From JAVJUV01 sp047314965 (GTDB lineage: Bacteria > Pseudomonadota > Alphaproteobacteria > Rhodobacterales > Rhodobacteraceae), in the NCBI RefSeq assembly GCF_047314965.1, contig NZ_JBLBVK010000043.1:48593-112592 (forward strand): DNA of 64,000 nucleotides, written 5' to 3'. Below are positions 44,174-53,035 of the stretch, piece by piece. How positions within the stretch are numbered: position 1 is the stretch's first letter; each line of letters opens with the position of its first letter. The notes beneath the pieces were generated by a model that saw only the letters and a program-made list of their open reading frames with translations, ran no database searches and was not told where the DNA came from. The position numbers and the translations under genes are program-made.

Positions 44174-45806
44174 TCTGTCTGTCCTGCCAGACCTTCCCTT
44201 GCAACGCGCACTCTTCATTTAATTTTCTTCCATCTGATTTTGAATACGACTTTGCCCACGATTCAATCGGCGCCTCTTTGCGAAACGGGGGGCTTGGCCA
44301 ATGCAAGAAGTGCCCGATATCGGTAAGAAATTCGTTACCGGGCTGCGAATTGCCTCTGTTTGTGCGTCTGCGTTCTCCCCGGCCATAGCCGGCAGGCTTG
44401 GAGAACCGGAGATCGAGCCCGAGGTTTTCATGGTGCATGACAAGGTCGTCGCGGGCACTCGGAGCGGCAGATCCGGAGGTATTCTGATCGGTTTTCTTAT
44501 TGACGATCTCGTGATCGCGGGCGACTCGCGCCGAGAGTCGCACACCTACGGCCTCACGAACTGCACCTTGGGGCAAACCGTCCCTGGCCTTATTCAGTGG
44601 CGCGAGCAGCGTGGTCGGATATCCGCTCCGACCCAGAAGCTATTCCTGGCTATAAATCCAAACCCATAGGCGTATGCCACGTTGCCCCGCATCACAACGT
44701 GGTTGCTCCGGAAGAAAGCTGCAGGGTTGCATGAACCCCGGCATCCGATTGGCAGACCAATTCGAAACTGCGGCTTCCTTGGCGGCATTCAACGTTTCGA
44801 GTAATTGAGCGCTCCGGCAACTAGCGGCGGACACAGGAGCGTTCGACGACATGAGGTCGGCACCCAAACCCACCTTAGCCGCTACACGACCAGTGCGGAT
44901 TGAAACGGTTTGCCAGCCGACTGTTATACAAGTTCGGACGCCGCCGTTTTCGTCAAAGGAGACCAGAAGCTCGGAAATCCCGGATTCTTCAGGACCGCCA
45001 GGAACAGTGGCTCAGCAAATCAAGACAACCCAGACTTCACCAAACGCTCGGGACTGACCTGAACCGTTGGCGCCACCCACGGAACCAGACTTCCAATTCG
45101 CCGGGGTTGCGTTCGGTCTGGTGCGTTTCCGCACGCTGCGGTCAAAAGGCGGGCCCGGAAATCACCAAAAACCTCATCATCGCCAGAAACTCTCAACTTC
45201 CTGCAAACTCTTCCTGGTGGGCTTCTCTGACCGTATCGCAAAGCCGCCTGTCAACTTTGAGCCGCACTCCGCCGTCTCGGTCAGTATCTGAAAGCTGATA
45301 CAGAAGGACCTATGGTACAGCGTGCGGTCTCCCGGCTGAAAGCCGGCAGTCCGCAGGTTCCTAGGACTGCCCTTGCATCGCGGCTTTTTCTTTAAATTCG
45401 GAGTCCTGCGGGTCTGACCGGAAAAACCTGCGAGACTGGTAGCGAAACCGGCATCCTTGAACGTGCCGACTGACGGCATCTTGATCAGGCCAAGCGTTCC
45501 AAAAGAGTGGAGGAACAGTCCGGGTCCATTGCTTCTGATGGCGCTGCGATAATCAACCCGACAGCGAGGCCTAAGCCGACCACTATCGGTCGCCTGCAAA
45601 ATTGATGCGCCCGCCCGCCTTCGCTTTTACAGAATTCTACAGCCGACCGAAAATCATAAACCAAATTCTTTCGTAGAAACTGGATATTAACCAAATGTTC
45701 CGATGTCTCTCTGCATCATTGACCGGCCATTGCCACATTTTCGGCAAGCCGGAGTTTGAAGCTATCTCTTTGAAGAACGCACTCGCCGGGCGAGGAAGAT
45801 GACCGA
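44174..45806. other. Gene-poor gap of about 1.6 kb
   Basis: Open frames here (longest 122-140 codons on either strand) have no protein-like composition, recognisable motif or good ribosome site. The part from about 45600 to 45790 is richer in A/T and may carry the promoter of the following glycosyltransferase gene. The rest could be eroded coding DNA or a long untranslated region; I see no transposase, RNA gene or inverted terminal repeats. Confidence 0.5.
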
Positions 45807-48329
45807 GTGACCATGCAGTTAACGCGCCTCGCCGCCTTTCCTCGGCTCAGTCGCAATGCCCTGAAAAGACTACTGGACCTGCGCGCCGAGGTCTCCTGCC
45901 ATCAGACTCAACTCATGATCCTGAACGGCAAGACCGTGGGACGCATCGAAAATTGCCGCTGGCGCAAAACGAGCGTTCGATTGAGCGGTTGGCATACGGA
46001 GCCAGAGATTCGTGTCGGTTTTGAGGGAGCAGCGTTTCAAGAAGTCCAAACATGGATGAAACGCCAAGATATCCAAGAAAGCGATGCGAACCGGCCTCTG
46101 CACACGGGTTTCGAAGTCGAAATCCAGCGCAGTAGGATCGACGCGGCAATTCAAATTCGGGTCGGAGCGACTGGCTTGCAGGACACTCAGTTTCAACTCG
46201 CCCCTCCAAAAAGGCTGGCCGAAACGATGGCACGCCTCGTCCAGCTTCCGGGCGCGCTCGCCTTCGCCGCCGCGCACAGTCAAAAGATCGTCCGTTTCCT
46301 CAGAACCGGCGATCCCGGAACAGCAATTGCGTTGCGCGATGCGTTTGGTCACGGCGATGAACAAATACCTTCACCGCTCGTTCCGACCGACCTGTTTACT
46401 GCCCCTGAACATGCGGCATCGACTGCTGACTTGGCGACAACGATTGTCGTCCCGGTGTTCAATGCCGCCGACGATCTTGCGCGTCTTCTGGATCGCCTTG
46501 CCGCAACGACCAACAGCTATCACACGATCGTTCTGATTGACGACGGGTCCGATGACCCGCGCATAAATCGCCTGCTGCGATCTTTCGCCGTTCGTTTCCC
46601 CACACGAGTAATTGTCGAGACTTTCGAAGTGAACCACGGCTTCGTCGCCGCGATCAACCATGGCTTCGAAACGGCTCGTGATCTGGAGGGGCATATCATT
46701 ATTCTGAACACCGACACCCTGCCCCCCGACGGTTGGGTTGGGCGTCTCCTCGCTCCCATAGCCAGCGACCCCAACGTTGCCAGCGTGACACCTGTTTCGA
46801 ATACGGCCGAGATTGCCTCGGTCCCCGCACAGGGCGTCGAGACGAAACTGGGCAACGATCTGGTTGACCGTATAGACAGGGTCGCCCGCAACTTCGCCCC
46901 CGCCTGGCGCGATGTTGACATCCCGACCGGCATCGGTTTCGCCATGGCCATTAACCGCGCATTCCTGGAAAAGATCGGCGGCTTCGACAGCACCTTCGGC
47001 CGCGGGTATGGAGAGGAGGTCGACTGGTGCCAACGTGCGCGCGCCGCAGGTGGACGGCATGTCCTGGCAACGTCAGTCTTCGTAGGTCACTCAGGCAGCG
47101 CCAGCTTCGGGACCGCCGAAAAGCAGGAAAGAACCCAAGCCAACAATCGCATAATCTCCGCGCGATACCCCGGGTACGATCGCGTCGTGAAGGAGTGGGC
47201 TGAGACCTCCCCGCACGCTGTTCAGCGTTGCGCCTTGACTGTGGCTTGGCTCGACGCCGTATCTGTCGAACCTGTGCCCGTCTTCATCGGGCACGTGTTG
47301 GGTGGGGGTGCGGAGGTTGTCCTTCGCAGACAGGTGGACGAGGCATTGGAGAGAGGCGCGCCGGGTATCGTGATCCTTCGAACCGGGGGCACCACGCCTT
47401 GGAGGATCGAAATCGAAGCTGCATCGTTCAAGCATGTCTGCAGGGTTCAAGACATTGCAACCTTGCTTGCCTTACTTGCTCCCATCGCGCGCCGCCGTGT
47501 CATCTATTCCTGCGGCGTCGGAGCACGGGACCCGCGGAACATACCGGAAGTTCTGCTTTCTCTTACCAGTGAAGAAACGCACAGCCTCGAGCTACTGCTC
47601 CACGACTATTTTGTGATCAGCCCCTCCTACTGCCTGCTCGACAGCCACGGCAGATATCGCGGTGTTCCCCTGGCATCCGGAGATGATCCCGCCCATTGCC
47701 TGCCTGCGATCGCGGACAGGCATCGGTGTTCGCTTGCGGAGTGGAGCGAGCTTTGGAGACCGGTGATTGCACGCGCGCAGCAAATTTCCGCATTCTCCAA
47801 CGCCAGCGCCGTGGTCTTCCGCGAAGCATATCCAGAGGTCGGGAAAAAGCTGGTCGTCACTCCTCACACCTTGCCCGACGATTTGCCGGCCAAGCTCTCA
47901 AGCGGAGGTACGTCGATTGGGATACTTGGCGGCATCAACCTCGCAAAAGGCGCCGGTGTCCTTGTCTCCCTTGCCCGCGAAATCAAGGCATCAGGCAGCA
48001 ATCGAAAGATCGTTATCATTGGAGATCTGGACCCGAATTACCGGCTCCCCGTGCCGCACCGCACGACAGGCAGATACGAACGTGCCGACATCACTCGATT
48101 GGCCCGTCAGCACGGTGTCGGCCTCTGGCTGATTCCGTCGATCTGGCCTGAGACCTTTTCGTTCACAACCCGGGAGGCATTGGCCACAGGTCTACCTGTC
48201 CTGACATTCGACTTGGGCGCTCAGGGCGAAGCATCCGGGGTTGCACCCAACGGGCACGTACTGGATTGCCATCCCGACGATGTCGCCGGTCTGTTGAAAC
48301 GGATCGAAGCCCTGTTCGGAAATTCCTAG
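45807..48329 (+). CDS. Bifunctional glycosyltransferase (GT2 plus GT4-like domains)
   Basis: 840 residues from a GTG with GAGGAAG upstream (ATG two codons later). Residues 1-205 are an N-terminal domain I do not recognise. A GT2 domain follows (211-440): TTIVVPVFNAADDLARLL, IDDGSDD, ILNTDTLPP and an exchange-type GYGEEVDWCQRARAAG. From about 490 a GT-B, GT4-like half begins (FIGHVLGGGAEVVLRRQ) and ends with GILGGINLAKGAGVLV and PSIWPETFSFTTREALATG, the donor-phosphate/EX7E region. One chain could thus add two sugars. It is convergent with, and overlaps by 4 bp, the DUF707 gene. Confidence 0.82.
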   Translation: MTMQLTRLAAFPRLSRNALKRLLDLRAEVSCHQTQLMILNGKTVGRIENCRWRKTSVRLSGWHTEPEIRVGFEGAAFQEVQTWMKRQDIQESDANRPLHTGFEVEIQRSRIDAAIQIRVGATGLQDTQFQLAPPKRLAETMARLVQLPGALAFAAAHSQKIVRFLRTGDPGTAIALRDAFGHGDEQIPSPLVPTDLFTAPEHAASTADLATTIVVPVFNAADDLARLLDRLAATTNSYHTIVLIDDGSDDPRINRLLRSFAVRFPTRVIVETFEVNHGFVAAINHGFETARDLEGHIIILNTDTLPPDGWVGRLLAPIASDPNVASVTPVSNTAEIASVPAQGVETKLGNDLVDRIDRVARNFAPAWRDVDIPTGIGFAMAINRAFLEKIGGFDSTFGRGYGEEVDWCQRARAAGGRHVLATSVFVGHSGSASFGTAEKQERTQANNRIISARYPGYDRVVKEWAETSPHAVQRCALTVAWLDAVSVEPVPVFIGHVLGGGAEVVLRRQVDEALERGAPGIVILRTGGTTPWRIEIEAASFKHVCRVQDIATLLALLAPIARRRVIYSCGVGARDPRNIPEVLLSLTSEETHSLELLLHDYFVISPSYCLLDSHGRYRGVPLASGDDPAHCLPAIADRHRCSLAEWSELWRPVIARAQQISAFSNASAVVFREAYPEVGKKLVVTPHTLPDDLPAKLSSGGTSIGILGGINLAKGAGVLVSLAREIKASGSNRKIVIIGDLDPNYRLPVPHRTTGRYERADITRLARQHGVGLWLIPSIWPETFSFTTREALATGLPVLTFDLGAQGEASGVAPNGHVLDCHPDDVAGLLKRIEALFGNS

Positions 48330-49486
48330 ACCGCGATCAGTTCGCGCTGGGCATCATAGCTCTTCAACAATGTCCAAAGCTCCGCCTTGGCATTGATCCC
48401 GTGCCGCCGAAGATATCGATAGTAGGCTCCACCAGCCTGATCGACGGGACGCGCGTGCCTTGCGGCAATGTCATCCAGAACAGCGATACGGCCTCCTTTG
48501 TCGGCGACGATCTGTCCCCAAACAAGGTCCAGACCGAATCCGCTGATCGACTGGCCGAATGTCGGCATCACCCACTTCAGCGCCTGACGGGAAAAGACAG
48601 GCATCATGATTTCAACCGCGCTGACCCGTCGAGGATCGCTGCCGGTCGGCCGGGTAAAGAGCTCGTTCCAATTGCAGGCAGAGTCGTCCGTCAGGGCCAT
48701 CTGCGCCAGATCCAGCGAATGCCTGCGGCAAGCCGCAAAAAGTCCATTCAGATCCTCCCCGCTCGTCTCGATATCGTCGTCGATGAACAGCACATGGTCA
48801 TAAGCGGAAAAAATCTGTGGAAAGCGGTCCGTCAGCATTTTCATGGCGGTGAACTTCGTACCTTTCTGAAAGACCGCATATTCACCGACTCCCGACCGCA
48901 TCCCGGCCGCATCGTAGTAATTCAGCATAAGATCCCATTCCCGTCCGGAATGCCCCGCCCAGCGGTCGATCAAAGCCCCCCTCCCGGCCTGGCAAACAAC
49001 CAAGGCTCTGCGCGGATTACCCGGAAGTCTGGTTCGATGCGCAAAAAGAACCACCCCGTCCAAGAATGTACGTTGGCAACGCAAAAGATCATCCGCGCCT
49101 TCATAAACACCCATGGCAATTCCTCGCACGCCGCCAAGGATTGCCGAATACACCCGTTCCGGCGGCATGGCGCCTCCGGCCAAATCCAGAAACTTCGTAA
49201 CGTCGACCATGGGCGAAGGGTCACGCCCCTGACAACGGCCCACCTCAAGATAATGAAGGTAGGGTGTCTCAAAGCGCTCCGACCAGTCCGGGTTTTGCCA
49301 GGCATACCAATCAGTCGAAAAGAACTTCGTTGGATCAAGAGACTGTTTCAGCCCTTCTTCCAGATAGTACTCCGCGTGACGGTTCGACCCCGCCAGTAAC
49401 GGCACCTGTTGCTCAAGAAACTCTCGATCGATGGGCAGCACTGCATTCGGACCCCGAGATGACCGAAAACCGAAAAGCCGGGTCAA
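48326..49486 (-). CDS. DUF707-type glycosyltransferase with N-terminal DWY module
   Basis: 386 residues from a TTG whose last bases overlap the upstream stop (TTGA). Residues 57-93 (STDWYAWQNPDWSE...HYLEVGRCQGRDPSP) match a short module repeated in the protein encoded at 50471-53032. The remainder resembles DUF707: RRALVVCQAGRG, FDHVLFIDDDIE-like (YDHVLFIDDDIETSG) metal site, and SGFGLDLVWGQIVADKGGRIAVLDDI. It is probably a cytoplasmic transferase for surface glycan; sugar unknown. Confidence 0.72.
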   Translation of the reverse strand: MTRLFGFRSSRGPNAVLPIDREFLEQQVPLLAGSNRHAEYYLEEGLKQSLDPTKFFSTDWYAWQNPDWSERFETPYLHYLEVGRCQGRDPSPMVDVTKFLDLAGGAMPPERVYSAILGGVRGIAMGVYEGADDLLRCQRTFLDGVVLFAHRTRLPGNPRRALVVCQAGRGALIDRWAGHSGREWDLMLNYYDAAGMRSGVGEYAVFQKGTKFTAMKMLTDRFPQIFSAYDHVLFIDDDIETSGEDLNGLFAACRRHSLDLAQMALTDDSACNWNELFTRPTGSDPRRVSAVEIMMPVFSRQALKWVMPTFGQSISGFGLDLVWGQIVADKGGRIAVLDDIAARHARPVDQAGGAYYRYLRRHGINAKAELWTLLKSYDAQRELIAV

Positions 49487-50487
49487 TCTCTGCGCCCCTC
49501 CGTCCGAGCGGCAAGCGCGTAAACGGTGCGCGTAAGCATGGCGATGTCATCCGACAACTGCTCTGCATCGGTCTTCTCGATGACGTCGTCGGCGCAGGGC
49601 AAGGGGAAAAGCGGACCGGCTGCCTGATGCGGAAGGAAGCGCGCTTTCAGCGCCTCGTTTTCCGCCTCGTAGACATTCAAGATCTCGCGACGCTTTTCGA
49701 GACTCATCAAGGACGAGGCCGCCCCCTTTTTGAAAGCCGCCTGCCCCAGCAGTCGCGCCATGACATCGTAGAACCTGTTGTCATGTGGGCCGTCAAAGAC
49801 GTCGCGCACCCGGTGCGCCAGACGCGCCAGCGCCTCGTCAAAAGACGGATTGGCGTTGCGGGCCAAGGGCAACAGCCCCTACTGTGACATACCGATGTTC
49901 TCAAAAAAATCGTCGATCACGTCTCCATTGCGCAGGGCACTGCGCAGGAAAGGCCTGACCGTCACACGATCATCGCCAAAGGCATCGGCCCAAGCCGCAA
50001 TCATGCGCAGCCAGCCCGCATCCCGACCGACGCGAGCAGACAGAAATTCCTCCAGGCTGGCGAACCTTTTAAGGTTCCATTGCTGCCAGCTTGAAATCAG
50101 GAAGTCGTCCTGACGCCGAATGTAAAAGACAATCCTCACCTCGGTATCTGAAAGCACTCCGGCCAACAGGGGAGCCAACTGAGGATGGTTGCAAATATTC
50201 TCGGCACTCACCACCACCGAGTCGAAACCCCGCTCCGCCGCCTCGCGACAAAGCGACCTGAGTCGCATCTCGATGCGCGGTAGATCTCCCGAAGTCACCG
50301 CGTCTTCGAAGAACCAGATCTGTTCCCCCGTGACCTCCGACAGAAAATCCATTGCGACACCCGGAACAGCCACACCGCGCCCGGCCAAGACGTCTCTGTT
50401 CAGCGCGAGATAGGCCTGTATGGCTGAACTTCCGCATTTGGCGCCGCCGATATGCAGAATGACGCGCGGCTTATCCTGAGATGGCAT
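49483..50487 (-). pseudogene. Sulfotransferase-like gene interrupted by an in-frame TAG
   Basis: The first part (50487 to 49879, 202 residues) opens with VILHIGGAKCGSSAIQAYLA, a PAPS-binding 5' loop, then VVSAENICNHP and FYIRRQDDFLISSWQQW. It stops at TAG (49879-49881) right after ENIGMSQ. The same frame then continues for 132 more sense codons to 49483 with protein-like sequence (ARNANPSFDEALARLAHRVRDV). Read through, it gives about 334 residues, the length expected for such sulfotransferases. So this is a nonsense-interrupted gene, or a sequencing error. It overlaps neighbours at both ends. Confidence 0.75.
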
Positions 50488-53032
50488 GCGCCAGGTTTCC
50501 TTTCAGCAATTCTCGCAATTCGTCGTTCTCGCCTTTCAGCGAGTCGACCTCCTGCCGCAACCAGCTCAACTCTTCGGCCTGAGCCGCTTCTGCGCGCGCA
50601 CGCGCTTCCCCTTGCGCCATATCGAAACGGCGCGAGAACAGTTCACAGGCCATTTTGCCCAACCGGTCGAAATGCTGGTGAACGAGGGAGCGGAGATGTC
50701 GATCCTCACGCATGGCGAGACACAACGCGGGCAGCCCCGAAGGCACGTCGTTCCCGATACAGGCAAGACCCATGCCGTTTGCATGCGGCATCTCCATGGC
50801 GGGGTATCTCTCAGCGAGGTCCTCCCAGACCCTCCAAACTGCAAATTCACCGTCACGGGCGTTGGTGTCGTGCATCAGCAAGACGCCGCGCGAGGACAGT
50901 TTGGGAAGCCAGACTTCCAATGCACGGCGCAATGGCTTCTCTTCTCGAAAGCCATCGAGGTGCAGCAAGTCCAACGATCCGTCGGCAAAACGCAAAACCG
51001 CGTCCTCTGGACGCTGGCGAAGAAAGGCCGCGAAGTCCGCGTACTTCGTCGCCAGAAAGCTGAAAGTCTCAAAGGCGTTTCGATAGTCGTCCGAGCCGAC
51101 CCTGTCCACAGCCCAGCCACTGACAGCAATCGCCTCTGACTGAAACTCTCCCTCGCGAACCGCCTGACATAAGGCCAGGAAACTGGCGCCGCGCAGAGTG
51201 CCAATTTCGGCCAGCCGTCGGGGAAGGACCAGACCAGTCGCCGCCATCAGAAAGGGGATGTGCTGCTGCTTTTGCGACGGAACGAGATCAGCAATGTCGC
51301 GATAGCTGGACGCGAAGATCTGGCTCAGGCATGCGCGGTACGCTGACCCGTCATCGGCGGCGGCTGTAACTTCCGGCAGGGGTCCGTATTCAGCGCCCCA
51401 GTCCTCCGCTGACCTTCTTAAGACACGCCCTTCAAATTCTACCCGGGTGGTTGCGACGCAATCCTGCACCTCTCTGTCCGGAGCAGGTATGGCGTGCAAC
51501 CGCATCAGCAACTCGCCCATGCTCCGCGTGGGAACCCTACCCACGCCAGTCTCCTGAAGGGCAAGATCAAAAGAGACCGATCGGTGACCATCCTTCAAGA
51601 GACTCTCGACCGACAAGGGCGCCAATTCCGGCTTATCCTCACTGTAACGCACGACAACCGCGTTCAGCAGTTCAGGACTAAGCTCTTTATCGGCTGTCGC
51701 GCGCAGCATCTGGTCCCAATGCGTTCCATGCGCCGCGTCCCGGGTCTTGCCCATCTGCCGATAGGCCTCGACACCCTGGTTAAGCTTCAGAACAAGTTGG
51801 TCGACTGATCGGACCGGCAGGTGCAGAACCGTAACGTCTGCAACGAAGGCCGGAACTTCGAGCCCGTTCAGAGTCTCGATCAGGGCGTGATTACCCTGCG
51901 CCACCACGGTTCTCTTTAGACTGATACGCTTCGGCTGGAATGCGATCTTGCGGAACGGTGACAGATCGGGAGGTGCAATGAAACGCAACTCGGAGTTCAG
52001 TTGAACCTCATCCTTCCAGTATTCTTCCGGAACAAGATTCCGCCAGTGCATCGCAATGACCGGGCAATCACGATATGCGCTTAGCGCAGTCTCGAACTGG
52101 GGTCTGTCGGCAAAAGGCAGGAACTCATCGGCGTCCAGCAGAAAAACCCAATCCGCCTCTCGCAGAATTTCCATCTCGCGTACCACGTAGGTCATCGTGA
52201 CGGACTGGAGGTAGGCCGGATCTTCGAGACGCAGAACCGTGACCCGGCGGTTCCTTCGCGACAACGCGTCCAGAAAAGCACCTGTCCCGTCATCCGACAT
52301 ATGGTCCACGATGACGATGTCATCAAACAGCGCGAGAAGATGCGCCGAGAACGCCCGAATGATGTCGCCCTCGTTGCGCACCATGGCCAAAGCGGCAAGC
52401 CTACGAGGTTCGGAAGAATTGGCTCCGCGGGGAAAGACGGCACGTTTGCTGCGCTGGATGTCTCTCGCCTCGCGGCAACCACACAAAAGGTAGTGGACGA
52501 AAGGATTTTGGCCGGTCTTGGCGATATCCTCGTGCTGGGCAAGATAGTGCTCCACCGAAAACCATGCACATGGGTCGCGCCGCTCGCGCCAGCCCGGCCC
52601 CAGGAAATGCTGCAGTCCGACTCTGTCTTCAGGCAGATCAGGGTTCGTCGCCGCATAGAAGTCGCGATCAAATGCCTCGGCGATGCGTTCCATTGCAGCC
52701 GTACCGAGTGGTTCAGGCCGCTGGCCTCCAACCGACGAAACACCGCGCCCTTCCTGCCGGCCGAACCTCAGGAAGTGAACCAGCGCATTGTATCCGGCCT
52801 CCCGCACATCCGGATTTGCCGCAAGGTAGGCCGATGTGCTGAATTTCGGCCCCGGGTCGTTCCCGTTGACCGTGCCCTCGCGCAGGAAATGCGCAAGGGC
52901 CTGACGCGGGGTTCCGGCATCCGGATATGTCCGTGCGTACCAATCCGCATTGAAATACCCCGAGTTGCCGACCAACCGCTCCTGCTCCAGCATCCTCATC
53001 CCGCCATCGATCAGCTTGGCCAGACGCTTCAT
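50471..53032 (-). CDS. Glycosyltransferase-methyltransferase fusion with DWY-type repeats
   Basis: 853 residues. Four short modules (about 26-60, 64-97, 121-153, 158-191) share the pattern YxxxxPDxxxxxxxALxHFLxxGxxEGRDP. A GT2-like domain starts at LAALAMVRNEGDIIRAF (212-228) with VDHMSDDGT and LLDADEFLPF. From about 595 a class I methyltransferase domain follows (RLAEIGTLRGASFLALC, LLHLDGF, VLLMHDTNARDGE). The last 60 residues are a coiled coil (EARARAEAAQAEELSWLRQE). It overlaps the sulfotransferase-like gene by 17 bp and sits 3 bp after the RTX-gene stop region. Confidence 0.78.
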   Translation of the reverse strand: MKRLAKLIDGGMRMLEQERLVGNSGYFNADWYARTYPDAGTPRQALAHFLREGTVNGNDPGPKFSTSAYLAANPDVREAGYNALVHFLRFGRQEGRGVSSVGGQRPEPLGTAAMERIAEAFDRDFYAATNPDLPEDRVGLQHFLGPGWRERRDPCAWFSVEHYLAQHEDIAKTGQNPFVHYLLCGCREARDIQRSKRAVFPRGANSSEPRRLAALAMVRNEGDIIRAFSAHLLALFDDIVIVDHMSDDGTGAFLDALSRRNRRVTVLRLEDPAYLQSVTMTYVVREMEILREADWVFLLDADEFLPFADRPQFETALSAYRDCPVIAMHWRNLVPEEYWKDEVQLNSELRFIAPPDLSPFRKIAFQPKRISLKRTVVAQGNHALIETLNGLEVPAFVADVTVLHLPVRSVDQLVLKLNQGVEAYRQMGKTRDAAHGTHWDQMLRATADKELSPELLNAVVVRYSEDKPELAPLSVESLLKDGHRSVSFDLALQETGVGRVPTRSMGELLMRLHAIPAPDREVQDCVATTRVEFEGRVLRRSAEDWGAEYGPLPEVTAAADDGSAYRACLSQIFASSYRDIADLVPSQKQQHIPFLMAATGLVLPRRLAEIGTLRGASFLALCQAVREGEFQSEAIAVSGWAVDRVGSDDYRNAFETFSFLATKYADFAAFLRQRPEDAVLRFADGSLDLLHLDGFREEKPLRRALEVWLPKLSSRGVLLMHDTNARDGEFAVWRVWEDLAERYPAMEMPHANGMGLACIGNDVPSGLPALCLAMREDRHLRSLVHQHFDRLGKMACELFSRRFDMAQGEARARAEAAQAEELSWLRQEVDSLKGENDELRELLKGNLAHAISG

Positions 53033-53035
53033 GTC

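Noticed and set aside
44301..44669. 122-codon plus-strand frame in the gene-poor gap
   Set aside because: No recognisable motif or ribosome site, and longer frames overlap it on the other strand with equally unconvincing sequence.
45485..45694. 69-codon minus-strand frame with one hydrophobic stretch
   Set aside because: TTG start, no ribosome site and no context support; the hydrophobic run alone is not enough.
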